Shown: positions 45,401 to 54,506 of the stretch, in pieces
Numbering within the stretch: position 1 is the stretch's first letter
Layout of the letters: every line of letters begins with the position of its first letter
Notes under the pieces: generated by a model
The model's input: only the letters and a program-made list of their open reading frames with translations
Databases searched by the model: none
What the model was told of the DNA's origin: nothing
Position numbers and translations under genes: made by a program
Source: Diospyros lotus
Lineage: Eukaryota > Streptophyta > Magnoliopsida > Ericales > Ebenaceae
Assembly: GCF_014633365.1 (NCBI RefSeq)
Contig: NC_068341.1
Span: 496,001 to 560,000, forward strand
Direction of reading: 5' to 3'
Length of the DNA stretch: 64,000 nucleotides

Positions 45401-48400
45401 ACTAATTACAAAGTGTATGGAAATCATGGATTTGGACACTCAGGGAGGCAGGGGAACCTCCCTAGCAAGAAATATTTGGGCCAAAGTTTTTCCCAAGCCT
45501 AGAAGGTGTTGGCTGCCAACTGGTTGCTTGGTAAAACATTAAAACTTGATGTTGAAATGATTCATTTTGTAATACACATTAACTTATGACAACATCACAT
45601 CCTTAATTGCAGAAACTTCTAGAAGTTTTACACGGAGCCCTACCAAAGATGTCCTTGATTGCTTCAGATTTCAGTTACCTCCCTGATGTGAAAATACCCG
45701 GTGACAGAGCTCCATTGGTGTCAACCAAGGTACATTCTATCATGTTGTGTTTCCTCACCAGGGCACGAAGTTATTTACTTTTTATGCTGTTGTTTGTTCA
45801 ACATTCCTCTTTAACCTCAGTTTTGTATCAATCAGCCCTTGCAGTTCTAGTTTTCCATTCAATGCTATCCTTATATTGTCCTCCATCTGTTAATAGATGA
45901 AAAGCAGTTAGGTGACCATCACATAATCATTGTTTAGTGGCATTGAAAAAAAAAAGATGCGTGGCTAATGGTCATACAAGAAAAATAAAAAATGAGATTA
46001 TCTATAATAAAGTTGGGGTGGCTTCCATCAAGAAAAATATGCATGAGACTGTCGTGACCCTAGGGTTTCAACAGAGAAATTAGGGCCAATTGTAGGAAGA
46101 ATTGGAAAAAGATTGGGAAAAATGGAAGAGAAGAGAGGGAGAATTAGAGAGAATCATAAGGGAAAGATAGGAAGAGAGGCTGAAGGGAAGAGAGGACAAG
46201 TCCGAGAGGGAGAGAGATAGTTTGGGAGAGAGGAGAACAAATGTTTCAATTCATATTTTCCATATCCCCACAACAACAGCCTAGTAGCTTAATATAGCTA
46301 CCACCACAGCCTACAATCAGCCTATTGGTTGTTCCTTTAACAATATTAATAGCTCCTCTAAACCACCTAATTGCGATTTAACAGCCTATTGTTACAACCA
46401 ACTAACTGTTAATCCTACTGTCTACTATTACAACCATCCATACTAACCATCTAACTATCGTAGGGTCCTGACAGAGACATAATTAAAATGATGAAGACTA
46501 ATAAATACTCCTATGAAGAGGGTAGATGGATGGAAGAAGCCGTTAGAAAATGAGGTAGAGGATGACCTAAAAAAAGAAAAACTTGGAGAACTCTTGGCAT
46601 GACAAGGGTTATAACAGGCTTACAGAAGATATGATCATTGATAGATATCATTGGCTAGTTAGAATCATCTACCCAGCCCCACCTAGTGGGAAATAAGGCT
46701 TGGTGTGTTGTTTTATTTTAAAAAAAAGAGAGAGATGATTTTAGTACTTCTGTGTATCAGTGGTCATCTTCTTCAAACCTGTAACATTTCATGTTGTCTA
46801 AACAATGGCCATGTACCTGACCTGTAACATTTCATCTTCTAAAAAAATAAATAAATAATGGGATTAGTTTGCCATGTACCTGACTTGCGTCAAGGACTGT
46901 TGGACTGGTGATGGTATTCAAGACATTTCTCACATGAGCAAGGCACTGTGTGCTTCTTAGAGGGCCAACTATGTTCAAGTTTGTTAGGCCATATCTAGGC
47001 CCAACATATAACATTGTTTTTGACCCTGTAGGACATGTATGAAAATTGTGAACTGTGTTCTGAAGGCGGCCAGGGTTCTAACTAAACTAATAAAAGTTGG
47101 AGGAAAGTCTGTAAAGATGGAAGGAAATGGCTGTTATAGCAAAGTCAAGCTGATGAATTCACTTTCTCTTCCTTTCACTTTCTACTTATGCATTAATGGG
47201 TTCCGTATATTGTATTTGGTTTCCCTGCCTAGGATGCTGAAAGCATAATCTTATGGAAGGAGCTGTGACAAACCTCTCCCCATCCCCGTCTTCCTTTTTT
47301 GTATGATAAAATTATCGGGGCTTTATGTTCTATCCTGTTGTGGCTCTGCTTTTGACAGCGTGGCTAGTCCAGATGAGTGGTGGTGGATGGGACCTTTTCT
47401 CAAAAAAAAAAAAAAAAAAACTCTTCTTTCGACTATGATTGGGCCCTGCAGTGGTAGAACCTAGTGAACCGGGCGTACTATTTCCCAACCACTTTGCTTC
47501 TCTTATGATTTTTGCTACTTTCTTTAGTTTAGTGATTGATATCAAAGGATTTTTTGTGAGATCTCTGAAATCACAGTCCTTCTCCATGATCCTGAAATTG
47601 CCATTAACAGAAGATTAGGTAGTATACTTCGCTCTTCCAAGTGATGTTTTTCTCTTTATCAGGATGCCATGTGTTGTACAAAATCATCTGTTATTTGGTT
47701 GATGGGATGGATGTGATTTTGCAGCTAGTAATGCATTCTTCTAAACCGATTTGAGTTGGTTGGGTGTGTGCGAGAGAGGGAGGATGATGCATTGTTATTA
47801 AACTATTTGAGGTGGGTGGGTCTGGGAGGGAGGGAATATGATCCTTGATAGAGATGGCTAGAAGTCTGGAATTCATGTCGCAGATGTGTGTGAGGGAGGG
47901 GGAGAACAGGGTCATGTATAGAGATGGCTAGAGGCCTGGAATTCATGTAGCCAACTCATCTAGTGGGATTAAAGCTTGTAATCGCTGTTGTCATCTTTTT
48001 ACTTGTTTTCTTTTTGTTGTCTTTACATCCTGTTTAATTTATCATTATTAAGTTCTAGACAAGCAGGAAAAAAAGATTAATAGTCTCTAGTTAATGTATG
48101 CTTCACCATTTTTTTTTCTCCTGCAGAAAGATGGCTGCACTTCAGACTACAACAGTTACCTAAATGCAAAGGTGTGATGGCATCCCCAGTATGTGTGTGC
48201 ACACAAGTTTTTTGTATGCTTTCTATGTTTTAAATGTGTATGTGTGTGTGTGTTTTTTTTTTTTTGGTGAGGGGGTGTGTGCGCCCGTGTGAAAGAGAGA
48301 GAGAGAGAGGTTATATCATGTAATGAATTTCTTAAAAAGCCTTAGTCAAACGAATTGTTCAAAGACAAATATAACACCCAAAGCATTTCAGATGTGTGAG

Positions 48401-51400
48401 TAGATGTCGATAGTCTTAGAGGAGTTTTTTTTTTTCTTTTATTTGTTATTTTTTTGGGCTTTCCTACTGCACAAGTTCCAAGAGGGTCGTATTCGTATGC
48501 AGCCTTCCCCTTATTTTTGTGCAAAAAGGTTGTTTCCAAAAAACTCAAACCCTTCCTATTCTCTTTATTGTTTTCAAGCCGTTTTCAATTTTTAGTTTTC
48601 CAAAACAGTGAAAACATGTTTACTTTCATATTTTCAAAAACGCATTTTCGAAAACAAGGAAAAATTTGTAGAGAAAACTTAAAATAACAAAAAAGTCATT
48701 TTGGTTGTTTTCATCACAAATACGTTCAAAATTTTCAAAACGCAAAAAACGCTACAAATAAAAAAGAACGCATTTTCAGCAATGTCAAAACAGATACTCA
48801 AAACACAAAACTAAAAATGAATTCAAAACTCAAAATTGAAAACTGAAATATGAAAAGAACAACCCCTTACCTTTTGATCACAAAGGAGCAACCTTACTAT
48901 TGCTACCTAACATGTATATAAATAGTTTAATTTACCATCTAGCAATACATAGAACTCTTAGGTTTTTGCACAAGATGCTCAACATTAGTTTGTGAATGCC
49001 ATTTAATAAAACCTAAAATAAGTAGTTAAAAAGCATCTGACTGTTTATCGCATTGTCCTTAGGTAAAAGTAGATGAACCGACACTAGGGGACAATTATTT
49101 TAGTAAACCCATCCGGGGTGGTGCAGTAAAAGCATTTTAATTTGTAACCACATCCACATATTTTGTGATTGGTATTTTGTTGCTTGTCCTACGATACATA
49201 TTATCTTATCTCCTGCTACCCATAACTTACATCCAGTATATTTTTTGCTGTTTTCTTTTCGTGCTCGTCATTATTTAGAAGTAGCAACTTAATTAAAGTT
49301 CTAGGCATAGTAGTTCTATAAATATAATATTGAATACACTTGAGGCAGTGAATTCATATGTTACTTGATTAGCAGCTATTATATCAACATATGAGTGCTT
49401 TCTAGGAATAAATTAGTTTCAGAACTTAATTTTGTTTGAACTCGTCCTTTTTTCATTGAAATTCTTGAAATGTCATTTCTTATTAAAATATGGGCATGCA
49501 CCTTTTATTTCTAACTTCTAATTTCAACTTGTGGGTGCACATTCCACCACTTCCATGTGGCAAGCTCAGAATTTTATATAGTTCTGAAGTCCTTGCCATG
49601 GCACATGGCTCTCCACATGACGATGCTAAATTAGCAATTATTTGCCTAAAGTAAAAAGCCAGCATCTTGAGGTGATTCACAAGAACACTCTCCCTTCCTT
49701 CCTTGAGGTCCCCCTCAGAAAGACTGGCTCAGTCATGGGACTGTGCTGCCCTTCCTTGGCTAGAGCAATAGCAGTCTCCACCACTGACCTTGTTCAAGTT
49801 CATCCTTGTACCAACCCTCCATGTGCCTTGATGTTGCTGGCATGACCAAGTTCATTCTACTTGGGACTCTCAGAGACTTGTGGATTAGAGGCCGGAAGCA
49901 GCCCCTCTTCCCCTTTGCATCAATAATGGTGTGCTGCCCCTAGCCAGTCATTTATAGAGAGATTATTATAGAGAAAAGATGTATTTTCTCTAAAACCATG
50001 TGCTGATTGGACAGCAACCTGCATCCCATTTGCAACCTTTTGAGGTGCCAATTACCCATTGTGGGAGGGAATCAACTCCACAGGTTACAGGTGTAGACAG
50101 GATGGAGCTAACTTCATTTACATCCTCTCTGTCAACCAAAGGGATAGCATTATCATCCTGCACTTAGTCTCACTCATGGTTCCCTTGCTTCATTCTCTTC
50201 CAACCTCTGAGTGTGGTCTTTGAGCTTCTTAATGCCTGCCACTAGCTACGTAAGTTTTCTTCAGCTTTTTGACACAAGCATGTCTACTCTCACGACAAAC
50301 ACAAGCTAATCCAGGAATTTGAAAACCATAATGCCCATGATAAGAATCATCATTTGAGCAATGACATTTTCAAACTTTGACACTATTGACCAAAAGAGGA
50401 AAAATCATGTGTTGCATTGCAGTCTTAATTTCATATTAATATCAAGACTTCTATCTACTTTAGTTTGAAATTGTCAATGACTAATGACAACTGGAAACAA
50501 AATAGAAACTTCTCAGCAAAAAAAAAAAAATAGAACCTAAGAGGTCATGTTCTGTTAAAATGATTCATCAAGCCAACTTTGCGCAACTGGCGTAAATTTC
50601 TAGATGGAATTGAGTGCTTTTACATAATGGCCACTTTGTAGTTAAGGAGTTTGTCATCCTAACATGAACAAAGCAGGATACATAACTTTCACTATTTTCT
50701 ATTGCAGGGTGATGCAGATATCTTTTTCCCAACAGATTTTTGGCTATTAGAACGTATTGATCATTATTGCTCTGGGTGGCTGAAACTGCAGAGAGATAAA
50801 TCATTAAAGCAAGGGAAAAAGAGGCGGACTATTATGGTAATTTCTGACCATAATTGCATTGTGGGAAATTGAAGATTTGACCTGTAAAAAAAATCCATTT
50901 ACTACCTGCACGAGTCCCTGTAAATTTGTTGCATTCTTTTAAATGTTTGAAAAATGCAATTCTCATTGTTTGTTGAATATCTCGCCATTCTATTTGTTTG
51001 TAGAATATCATAGTTGTGCATAAAGTACTTGTCTTAGAGCATATGATGATATGCTTCAAGATGAGTTTTGTGTTGTTATCAGCTTATGCTTGTCTACCGT
51101 ATGTATGTTGTATAAGTACATGAGAGTAACAAGAAGCATCCCGTGGAAAAGAAAACTGAGATTCCCTTCCTTTCCTTTCCCTTCCCTTCACTTCACTTCT
51201 GTCTTGCTTCCAGCTTTAAGGATTCAATCTGGTGCTCCTTTTGAGTCTTCTTTTAGTTTTAGGTAATTGAAAATTCCAGTTTTAGCCTTTTAAGCTGATG
51301 TTTGGCACTGGATGCAGCTTGATACATCTTCATTCATGGAGGAGTTTGGTCTGCCGTCAAAAACTAGAACCAAAGATGGATACAACCCTCTTCTGGACGA

Positions 51401-51452
51401 CTTCAAGAACACTAAATTTTACCTGAGTGTTCCTACACACAATACCAAGTAG
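30408..51452 (+). CDS. MidA/NDUFAF7-family (DUF185) SAM-dependent methyltransferase
   Basis: Fourteen exons join in phase to 449 residues: 30408-30471, 30588-30667, 30766-30877, 31642-31724, 32014-32079, 33634-33734, 35179-35297, 42393-42433, 44151-44239, 45362-45530, 45613-45729, 48127-48171, 50708-50836 and 51318-51452. The N terminus is rich in Arg, Ser and Ala, like a mitochondrial presequence. The family motif [15 protein letters not shown] follows. [13 protein letters not shown] (about 137-149) is the SAM-binding GxGxG loop, and DNLPHDL (~225) matches a conserved family block. NDUFAF7 dimethylates a complex I subunit arginine during assembly; this gene resembles the paralogue At1g04900 (locus from memory), so its exact substrate is open. 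Introns 7, 8, 11 and 12 carry transposons. Exons 1-2 are the least certain. Confidence 0.88.
31899..31949 (+). mobile_element. LINE 3' tail with TTG repeat, MidA-type intron 4
   Basis: GTATAGCCAACCCCACCTAG, then GATTAAGGCTTGATG and four TTG-type triplets. This is the same terminal block as at 35911-35990 and 47845-47990. Confidence 0.65.
34168..34332 (-). mobile_element. Au SINE copy in MidA-type intron 6
   Basis: Read on the minus strand: GAGAAGCCTTGGTAGCAAC (A-box region), TATGACCAGAAGGTCATGGG, TTTGAACTGTGAAACAGCC (B-box region), CTCTTTGCCAAGCATG. This is the Au SINE layout. It lies antisense to the host gene. Confidence 0.75.
35911..35990 (+). mobile_element. LINE 3' tail, MidA-type intron 7
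   Basis: GGTCTAGAATTCATGTAACC, CCACCCAATGG, AATTAGGCTTGTGATTG, then TTGTCGTTG. The tail lies about 200 bp upstream of the copia insertion in the same intron. Confidence 0.65.
36187..36386 (+). repeat. Copia 5' LTR (200 bp)
   Basis: Starts TGTTGAAATGG and ends CTTAGCTTATA, immediately followed by the primer-binding site. It is about 31 bp shorter than its partner because it lacks a small internal duplication. Confidence 0.92.
36405..36530 (+). repeat. Two-copy tandem repeat in the copia leader
   Basis: The unit GGCAGCCCTTAC(G/A)CTGT, then AAACCCTAGGCACGCT, occurs twice about 67 bp apart, in the untranslated leader just after the primer-binding site. Confidence 0.7.
36690..37275 (-). mobile_element. 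Nested LTR-like insert, reverse orientation, in the copia leader
   Basis: Read on the minus strand it starts near TGTGTGAATTAGTTTGCC, has a TATA box (CTATTATAAATGAGG), and later CTGGACGTAGGGTC and GATCCGAACCAGGATAAA. Those last motifs are typical of the R/U5 part of another copia LTR lineage. It interrupts the leader and gag region. I could not fix the exact ends or a target duplication. Confidence 0.55.
37740..41060 (+). pseudogene. Decayed copia pol (protease, integrase, RT, RNase H)
   Basis: Recognisable pieces in order: protease [11 protein letters not shown] (37752 on); integrase GAG-pre-integrase WHLRLGHP and the core motif [19 protein letters not shown] (38535 on); reverse transcriptase, including [35 protein letters not shown] and the catalytic YMDD box (40112-40123); and RNase H/tail pieces such as [15 protein letters not shown]. 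Several in-frame stops (for example after GIDY and within integrase) and frameshifts separate them. Integrase precedes reverse transcriptase, which defines copia. No intact gag was found; only a short stretch near 37570-37690 could be gag remnant. Confidence 0.9.
41071..41301 (+). repeat. Copia 3' LTR (231 bp)
   Basis: Same ends as the 5' LTR. It contains an extra copy of a ~31-bp unit (GATTGTGGGTATTGGCTCC next to GGGGATTGGCTCCAATCC), so the two LTRs differ by a tandem duplication as well as point changes. Confidence 0.92.
43086..43723 (+). mobile_element. Cassandra TRIM retrotransposon, complete
   Basis: This 638-bp element has two LTRs (43086-43310, 225 bp; 43498-43723, 226 bp) starting TGTAATA and ending GATGTTACA or GATGTAACA. 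The perfect target duplication AGTTA lies at 43081-43085 and 43724-43728. A primer-binding site TGGTATCAAAGC (initiator-Met tRNA, one mismatch) lies 2 bp inside the left LTR, and a purine tract AAGGGGAGGAGAA precedes the right LTR. The ~187-bp internal part is non-coding. Each LTR carries a 5S rRNA-like segment (TACCAGC, TCCGGGGTTAAGTATGCTTG, AATGGGTGACCC, TGGGAAGTT), the hallmark of Cassandra. It lies in intron 8 of the MidA-type gene, sense orientation. Cassandra is non-autonomous and needs proteins from other elements. Confidence 0.93.
43149..43255 (+). repeat. 5S rRNA-like segment in the left Cassandra LTR
   Basis: Compared with plant 5S rRNA, the blocks ACCAG, AGAAtTCCG, GTTAAGtaTGCTTG, AtGGGTGACC and GGGAAGT are kept in order and spacing (case marks match and mismatch). 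The internal Pol III control region (box A, intermediate element, box C) falls within it. The partner copy is at 43561-43668 (TACCAGCTGAAT, TTAAGTGTGTTTGAA, GATGGGTAACC) and has changes in box C. These are not functional 5S genes. Confidence 0.85.
44625..44690 (-). mobile_element. LINE-like 3' tail, minus orientation, MidA-type intron 9
   Basis: CAACAACAATCACAAGCTTT, AATCCCATTACGTGGGTCAG, CTAAAT: reverse complement of the '..GACCCACGTAATGGGATTAAAGCTTGTGATTGTTGTTG' terminus. It lies antisense to the host gene. Confidence 0.55.
45950..46720 (+). mobile_element. LINE remnant split by a solo LTR
   Basis: Left part (to 46049): the frame [19 protein letters not shown] resembles the C-terminal 'GHTRKDKIRNEDIREKVGVA' region of plant LINE polyproteins. 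Right part (46479 on): [12 protein letters not shown], then [11 protein letters not shown], resembling 'GRPKKTWRE'. The segment ends with CCCAGCCCCACCTAGTGGG and AAGGCTTGGTGTGTTGTT. The reading frame continues across the inserted LTR once the insert and one duplication copy are disregarded. Stops are present, so it is dead. Located in intron 11 of the MidA-type gene. Confidence 0.75.
46050..46473. mobile_element. Solo LTR (424 bp) nested in the LINE
   Basis: It starts TGTCGTGACCCTAGGG and ends CGTAGGGTCCTGACA, giving TGTC/GACA inverted ends. It is flanked by the perfect 5-bp target duplication GAGAC (46045-46049 and 46474-46478). There is no internal domain, primer site or second LTR. It could alternatively be a short TRIM-like unit; superfamily is unknown. 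Confidence 0.85.
47845..47990 (+). mobile_element. Tandem LINE 3' tail pieces, MidA-type intron 11
   Basis: AGAGATGGCTAGAAGTCTGG and AATTCATGTCGCAG are followed about 65 bp later by a second copy, AGAGATGGCTAGAGGCCTGG, AATTCATGTAGCCAACTC, GGGATTAAAGCTTGTAATCG, then TGTTG. The arrangement is a partial tandem duplication of the same terminus. Confidence 0.6.
48466..48915 (-). mobile_element. Au SINE split by a MITE, MidA-type intron 12
   Basis: The 3' half lies at 48466-48557 (read in +: GAGGGTCGTATTCGTATGC, GCAAAAAGGTTGTTTCC, AACTCAAACCC). The tRNA-like half lies at 48864-48915 (TTACCTTTTGATCACAAAGG, AGCAACCTTACTATTGCTAC). Joined in thought, they give the Au layout seen at 34168-34332. It lies antisense to the host gene. 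Confidence 0.65.
48558..48863. mobile_element. MITE-like inverted-repeat element inside the Au SINE
   Basis: About 306 bp with related inverted ends: left TTCTCTTTATTGTTTTCAAG, right complement TTCTTTTCATATTTCAG, then TTTTCAATTTT in both. The body is dense in TTTTCAAAACGC-type words in both orientations. Flanks CCCTTCCT and CCCTTACC may be a degraded 8-bp duplication, which would suggest a hAT-like origin. It has no coding capacity. Confidence 0.5.
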
Positions 51453-52752
51453 ACAGCTGATACAGTAGTAGTTTCTTAGTTTTTATGCAAACTCCATCTG
51501 GGATAAAAGCATGCAGCCTCACCAGATTGCTCAAGCGGCTAGATTATTTGGAAGAGAGAGATGGGATGAAGAGTCAACACGATTTGTGTGCCCCTTTTTA
51601 ATTAGGTTTCTTATTTTGTAGATTCGCACATAATACTACACAAGAATTTTGGCTAAGCATATTATGTTTTTTGTTTTTTTCCTTCTTTTCTTTGTAAAGG
51701 GTATACACTACTTGCTCCTACCCAACTTGTTGTCTCACGTACCCAGGAGACTAGAAATGAATCTCCTTCAGTGTATGTATTTGAGGGACGAAAATTGTTG
51801 AAGTTTCTGGGCTTAAAAGAAATTAATGTTACATGGAAAATGATTAATGTTTATGGAACTTCTAATCTTAGAAAAATCTTCTAACTTTTTTGGCATTACT
51901 CTTTCATCTTCAGTTATAGATTGATGCATGATGTTATCGTGGAAGATAAGGTTCTAAAAGAATTAATTTTAATGTAATGATGTTAAAAACGAATAGGCAT
52001 TTAGCCATCCTCCCAATCTCCAGAACCAGAACCAAAGAATTTGATGTCCCATTGTTTTTATAGGAGCAAACATGAAAGGGGACGAATCAACGCATAGACG
52101 TACCAATTGGAAATTGTTTATTTGTCCACCCCATGTGCCATGCATCCTTGTATATATTGTGTGGATGATGATTTGAATTGATGATATATATATATACATA
52201 CACCAAAACGTACATTTTTTTCTTTGATACTAATTAATGGGTTAAATTATTTTGAATAAAATAAATTGAGCTAACCATTAGGGTTTGAAGGTAATTACCG
52301 AGACAAATATTCCAAACTGCAGCATATTATATTTCAGCATGGTATGGCCTGGCCATAAACGGCCATCTCAGTAGTGCTGTCCAATATACACCGCCTAAGG
52401 TTTGATGATTAATTATTTCTGACAGGTCAATATATATATATATAGTCCACGTATATATGTTGACCAACTTACCTCCCAAATTAAATATCAATTCTTTCTG
52501 TTTAATTCAATCAAAGACGCCATTTGCACGGAGATCCTGTCGTCTCCCCCGCATCAAAAGATAACATTAATTAATTGGTACGTTTGGTTAATTATCTGAG
52601 CAATATATAACAGCATGGTTTTACAAAGGATATAAGTATATCCACAATGAGGATAAGCATGCATGGATAGAATTATTTCTGTCTTCAATTAATATATATA
52701 TATATATATATAAGCATGCAAGAGGATTGTATAATGGGCATACATATGTGGA
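51453..52752. other. Convergent 3' intergenic region
   Basis: This stretch lies between the stop codons of the MidA-type gene (+) and FAMA (-) and contains their 3' UTRs. Several (AT)n runs occur (52184-52198, 52431-52443, 52692-52712). I see no gene. Confidence 0.55.
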
Positions 52753-54506
52753 TCATATGCTGCTGGTGCTTACATGGATGAAGCTGAATATCTGTTGAAC
52801 TGAACTTGCTATATCCTCCGCCGTGAACCTTACTTCACCACCAACCTACAAGAATTAATTAATAAAACCATAGCTTTTAGTAACCCAAGATTGGTATATA
52901 AGCGCAGGTGATGATACATATATATATATATATATGTATATGTATATATGTTCTTGCAATATGGCATATATATATATATATATATACGTACGTACCTTGA
53001 CATTGAAAGAATAGATAACAGTTTGGTCAATTGTGGTAATGCTGGTGTGGAGGATAATAAGGTGCAAATGATGTTCAAGAGCAGCAATGGTGTTAATAAG
53101 CTGTCGGGGTCTTCTAGTGGAGAGGATGTTGATCATGGCGGCATCCAACCCCAACATCTTCACTTCCACGTCCGCCAACCTCGAGTTGCTCTCCGCTGCT
53201 GCTGCTGCTGCAGATGAATGTTCCTCCCCCTTGCAGCTGCTCTCCAGTGCATCCCTATTGAGCAGATCGTCATCGTGATCTTCAAGTACTAGAGCAGGCT
53301 GCTGGTAGATCAATGGCGGCTGAGTCTCTGGCATGGCAAGCTTTGGGGCTTCTGCTTCTCCCAACAGTCTCCTCCTCTTTCGTGACTCAAGGCATTGCAG
53401 GAGTTGCTCTAGTTCTCTCACAAACTCAATGGCTCCTCCAATTATCGAAGCTTGATCTCCCTGTCAGTCTCAATTACATCCATTATCATTGATATATATA
53501 TATATATGTATGTATATGTGTGATGTGTGATGTGTATGTGTGTGCGTGCGGATTTTCAATGTGAATATATATGGTTCTCCATATATATACACCCGGGTGT
53601 AGATGAGAACCCATAGCTTCGAGTATGTATGAGCTAAGCACACCCTATTGTTGTACACTGAATAAACCCACCGGACATATATACACACGCAATAACTCAC
53701 ATATATTTGATTATATTTGTATGTGAAAAACAAAGAAAGATGCAATGTGTAGTGATTGATTTGATACGTACCCTTTGGACGTAAGAGGCTGGCATGAGAG
53801 ATCTAAGAACGCGAAGATGCTCATTCATTTGCTTCCTTCTGTTTCTCTCCACTACAATGTGAGTCATTCTCTGGCTTTCCACTTCCTGGCTTTTCTTGAT
53901 GGCTCTTGGTCTTCTCCTCTTGCTCTCTGGAAGGCAAGAGCCTGAAACCCTGCCGGCTTCTCCGCCGCCACCTTCCAGAATGCCCACTGCGTGCTGATGA
54001 GGACTAACCATTAGTAGAGACGACTCATCCTCCGGCAACATATAATGATCATTATTTAAGACTGGAAACTTCAAGAAGAAGACAGGATTAATCCCGGCTT
54101 CTTCCTCTGATGAGGTCTTGGTCTGATTCAAGGCCACCTCAGGCCCAAAATCCACGAACCGCATCGCATCTGAGAAGCTCAACTTGCCAGGAGAATTTGA
54201 ATTGCAAAACCCAGAAGGATTGATATATTGTTGACGCTGAGGATTGTTTTGCAAGCAACGATGGACTATTTGGTTGCCGCTCTCTCCTGATGTTTCGCCA
54301 ATATTTGGCTTGAAGAGCTGCGGATGATGATCATCATCATCAAGCAAAGTTGCCTGCAAGAATTCAGATTTGGAGTAAAAAACCATGGGGGCGACGAAAA
54401 GATATATCAGTAGACAGAGACGAGAGAAATAATATTGATGGGTTTTGTGCTCTGTGTATGTGTATATATATATTACCGTGTAGGTGTAGGTCTCTTCTTT
54501 GTGCAT
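52753..54506 (-). CDS. FAMA: FAMA, guard-cell bHLH transcription factor
   Basis: Four exons (54506-54477, 54353-53772, 53460-52996, 52845-52753) join in phase to 389 residues. The start [10 protein letters not shown], an in-frame intron, then [31 protein letters not shown] and [13 protein letters not shown] are FAMA-specific blocks. The bHLH domain spans ~171-230: [20 protein letters not shown], then [24 protein letters not shown] at 225-229 is an LxCxE motif, the RBR-binding motif known in FAMA. The C-terminal ACT-like part contains [19 protein letters not shown], and the last exon contains [23 protein letters not shown] drives the last division and differentiation of stomatal guard cells and acts with ICE/SCREAM partners. 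If intron 1 were retained, an internal Met near 54387 could start instead; similarity to MDKE-type starts favours the spliced form. The Arabidopsis locus, from memory, is At3g24140. Confidence 0.92.
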
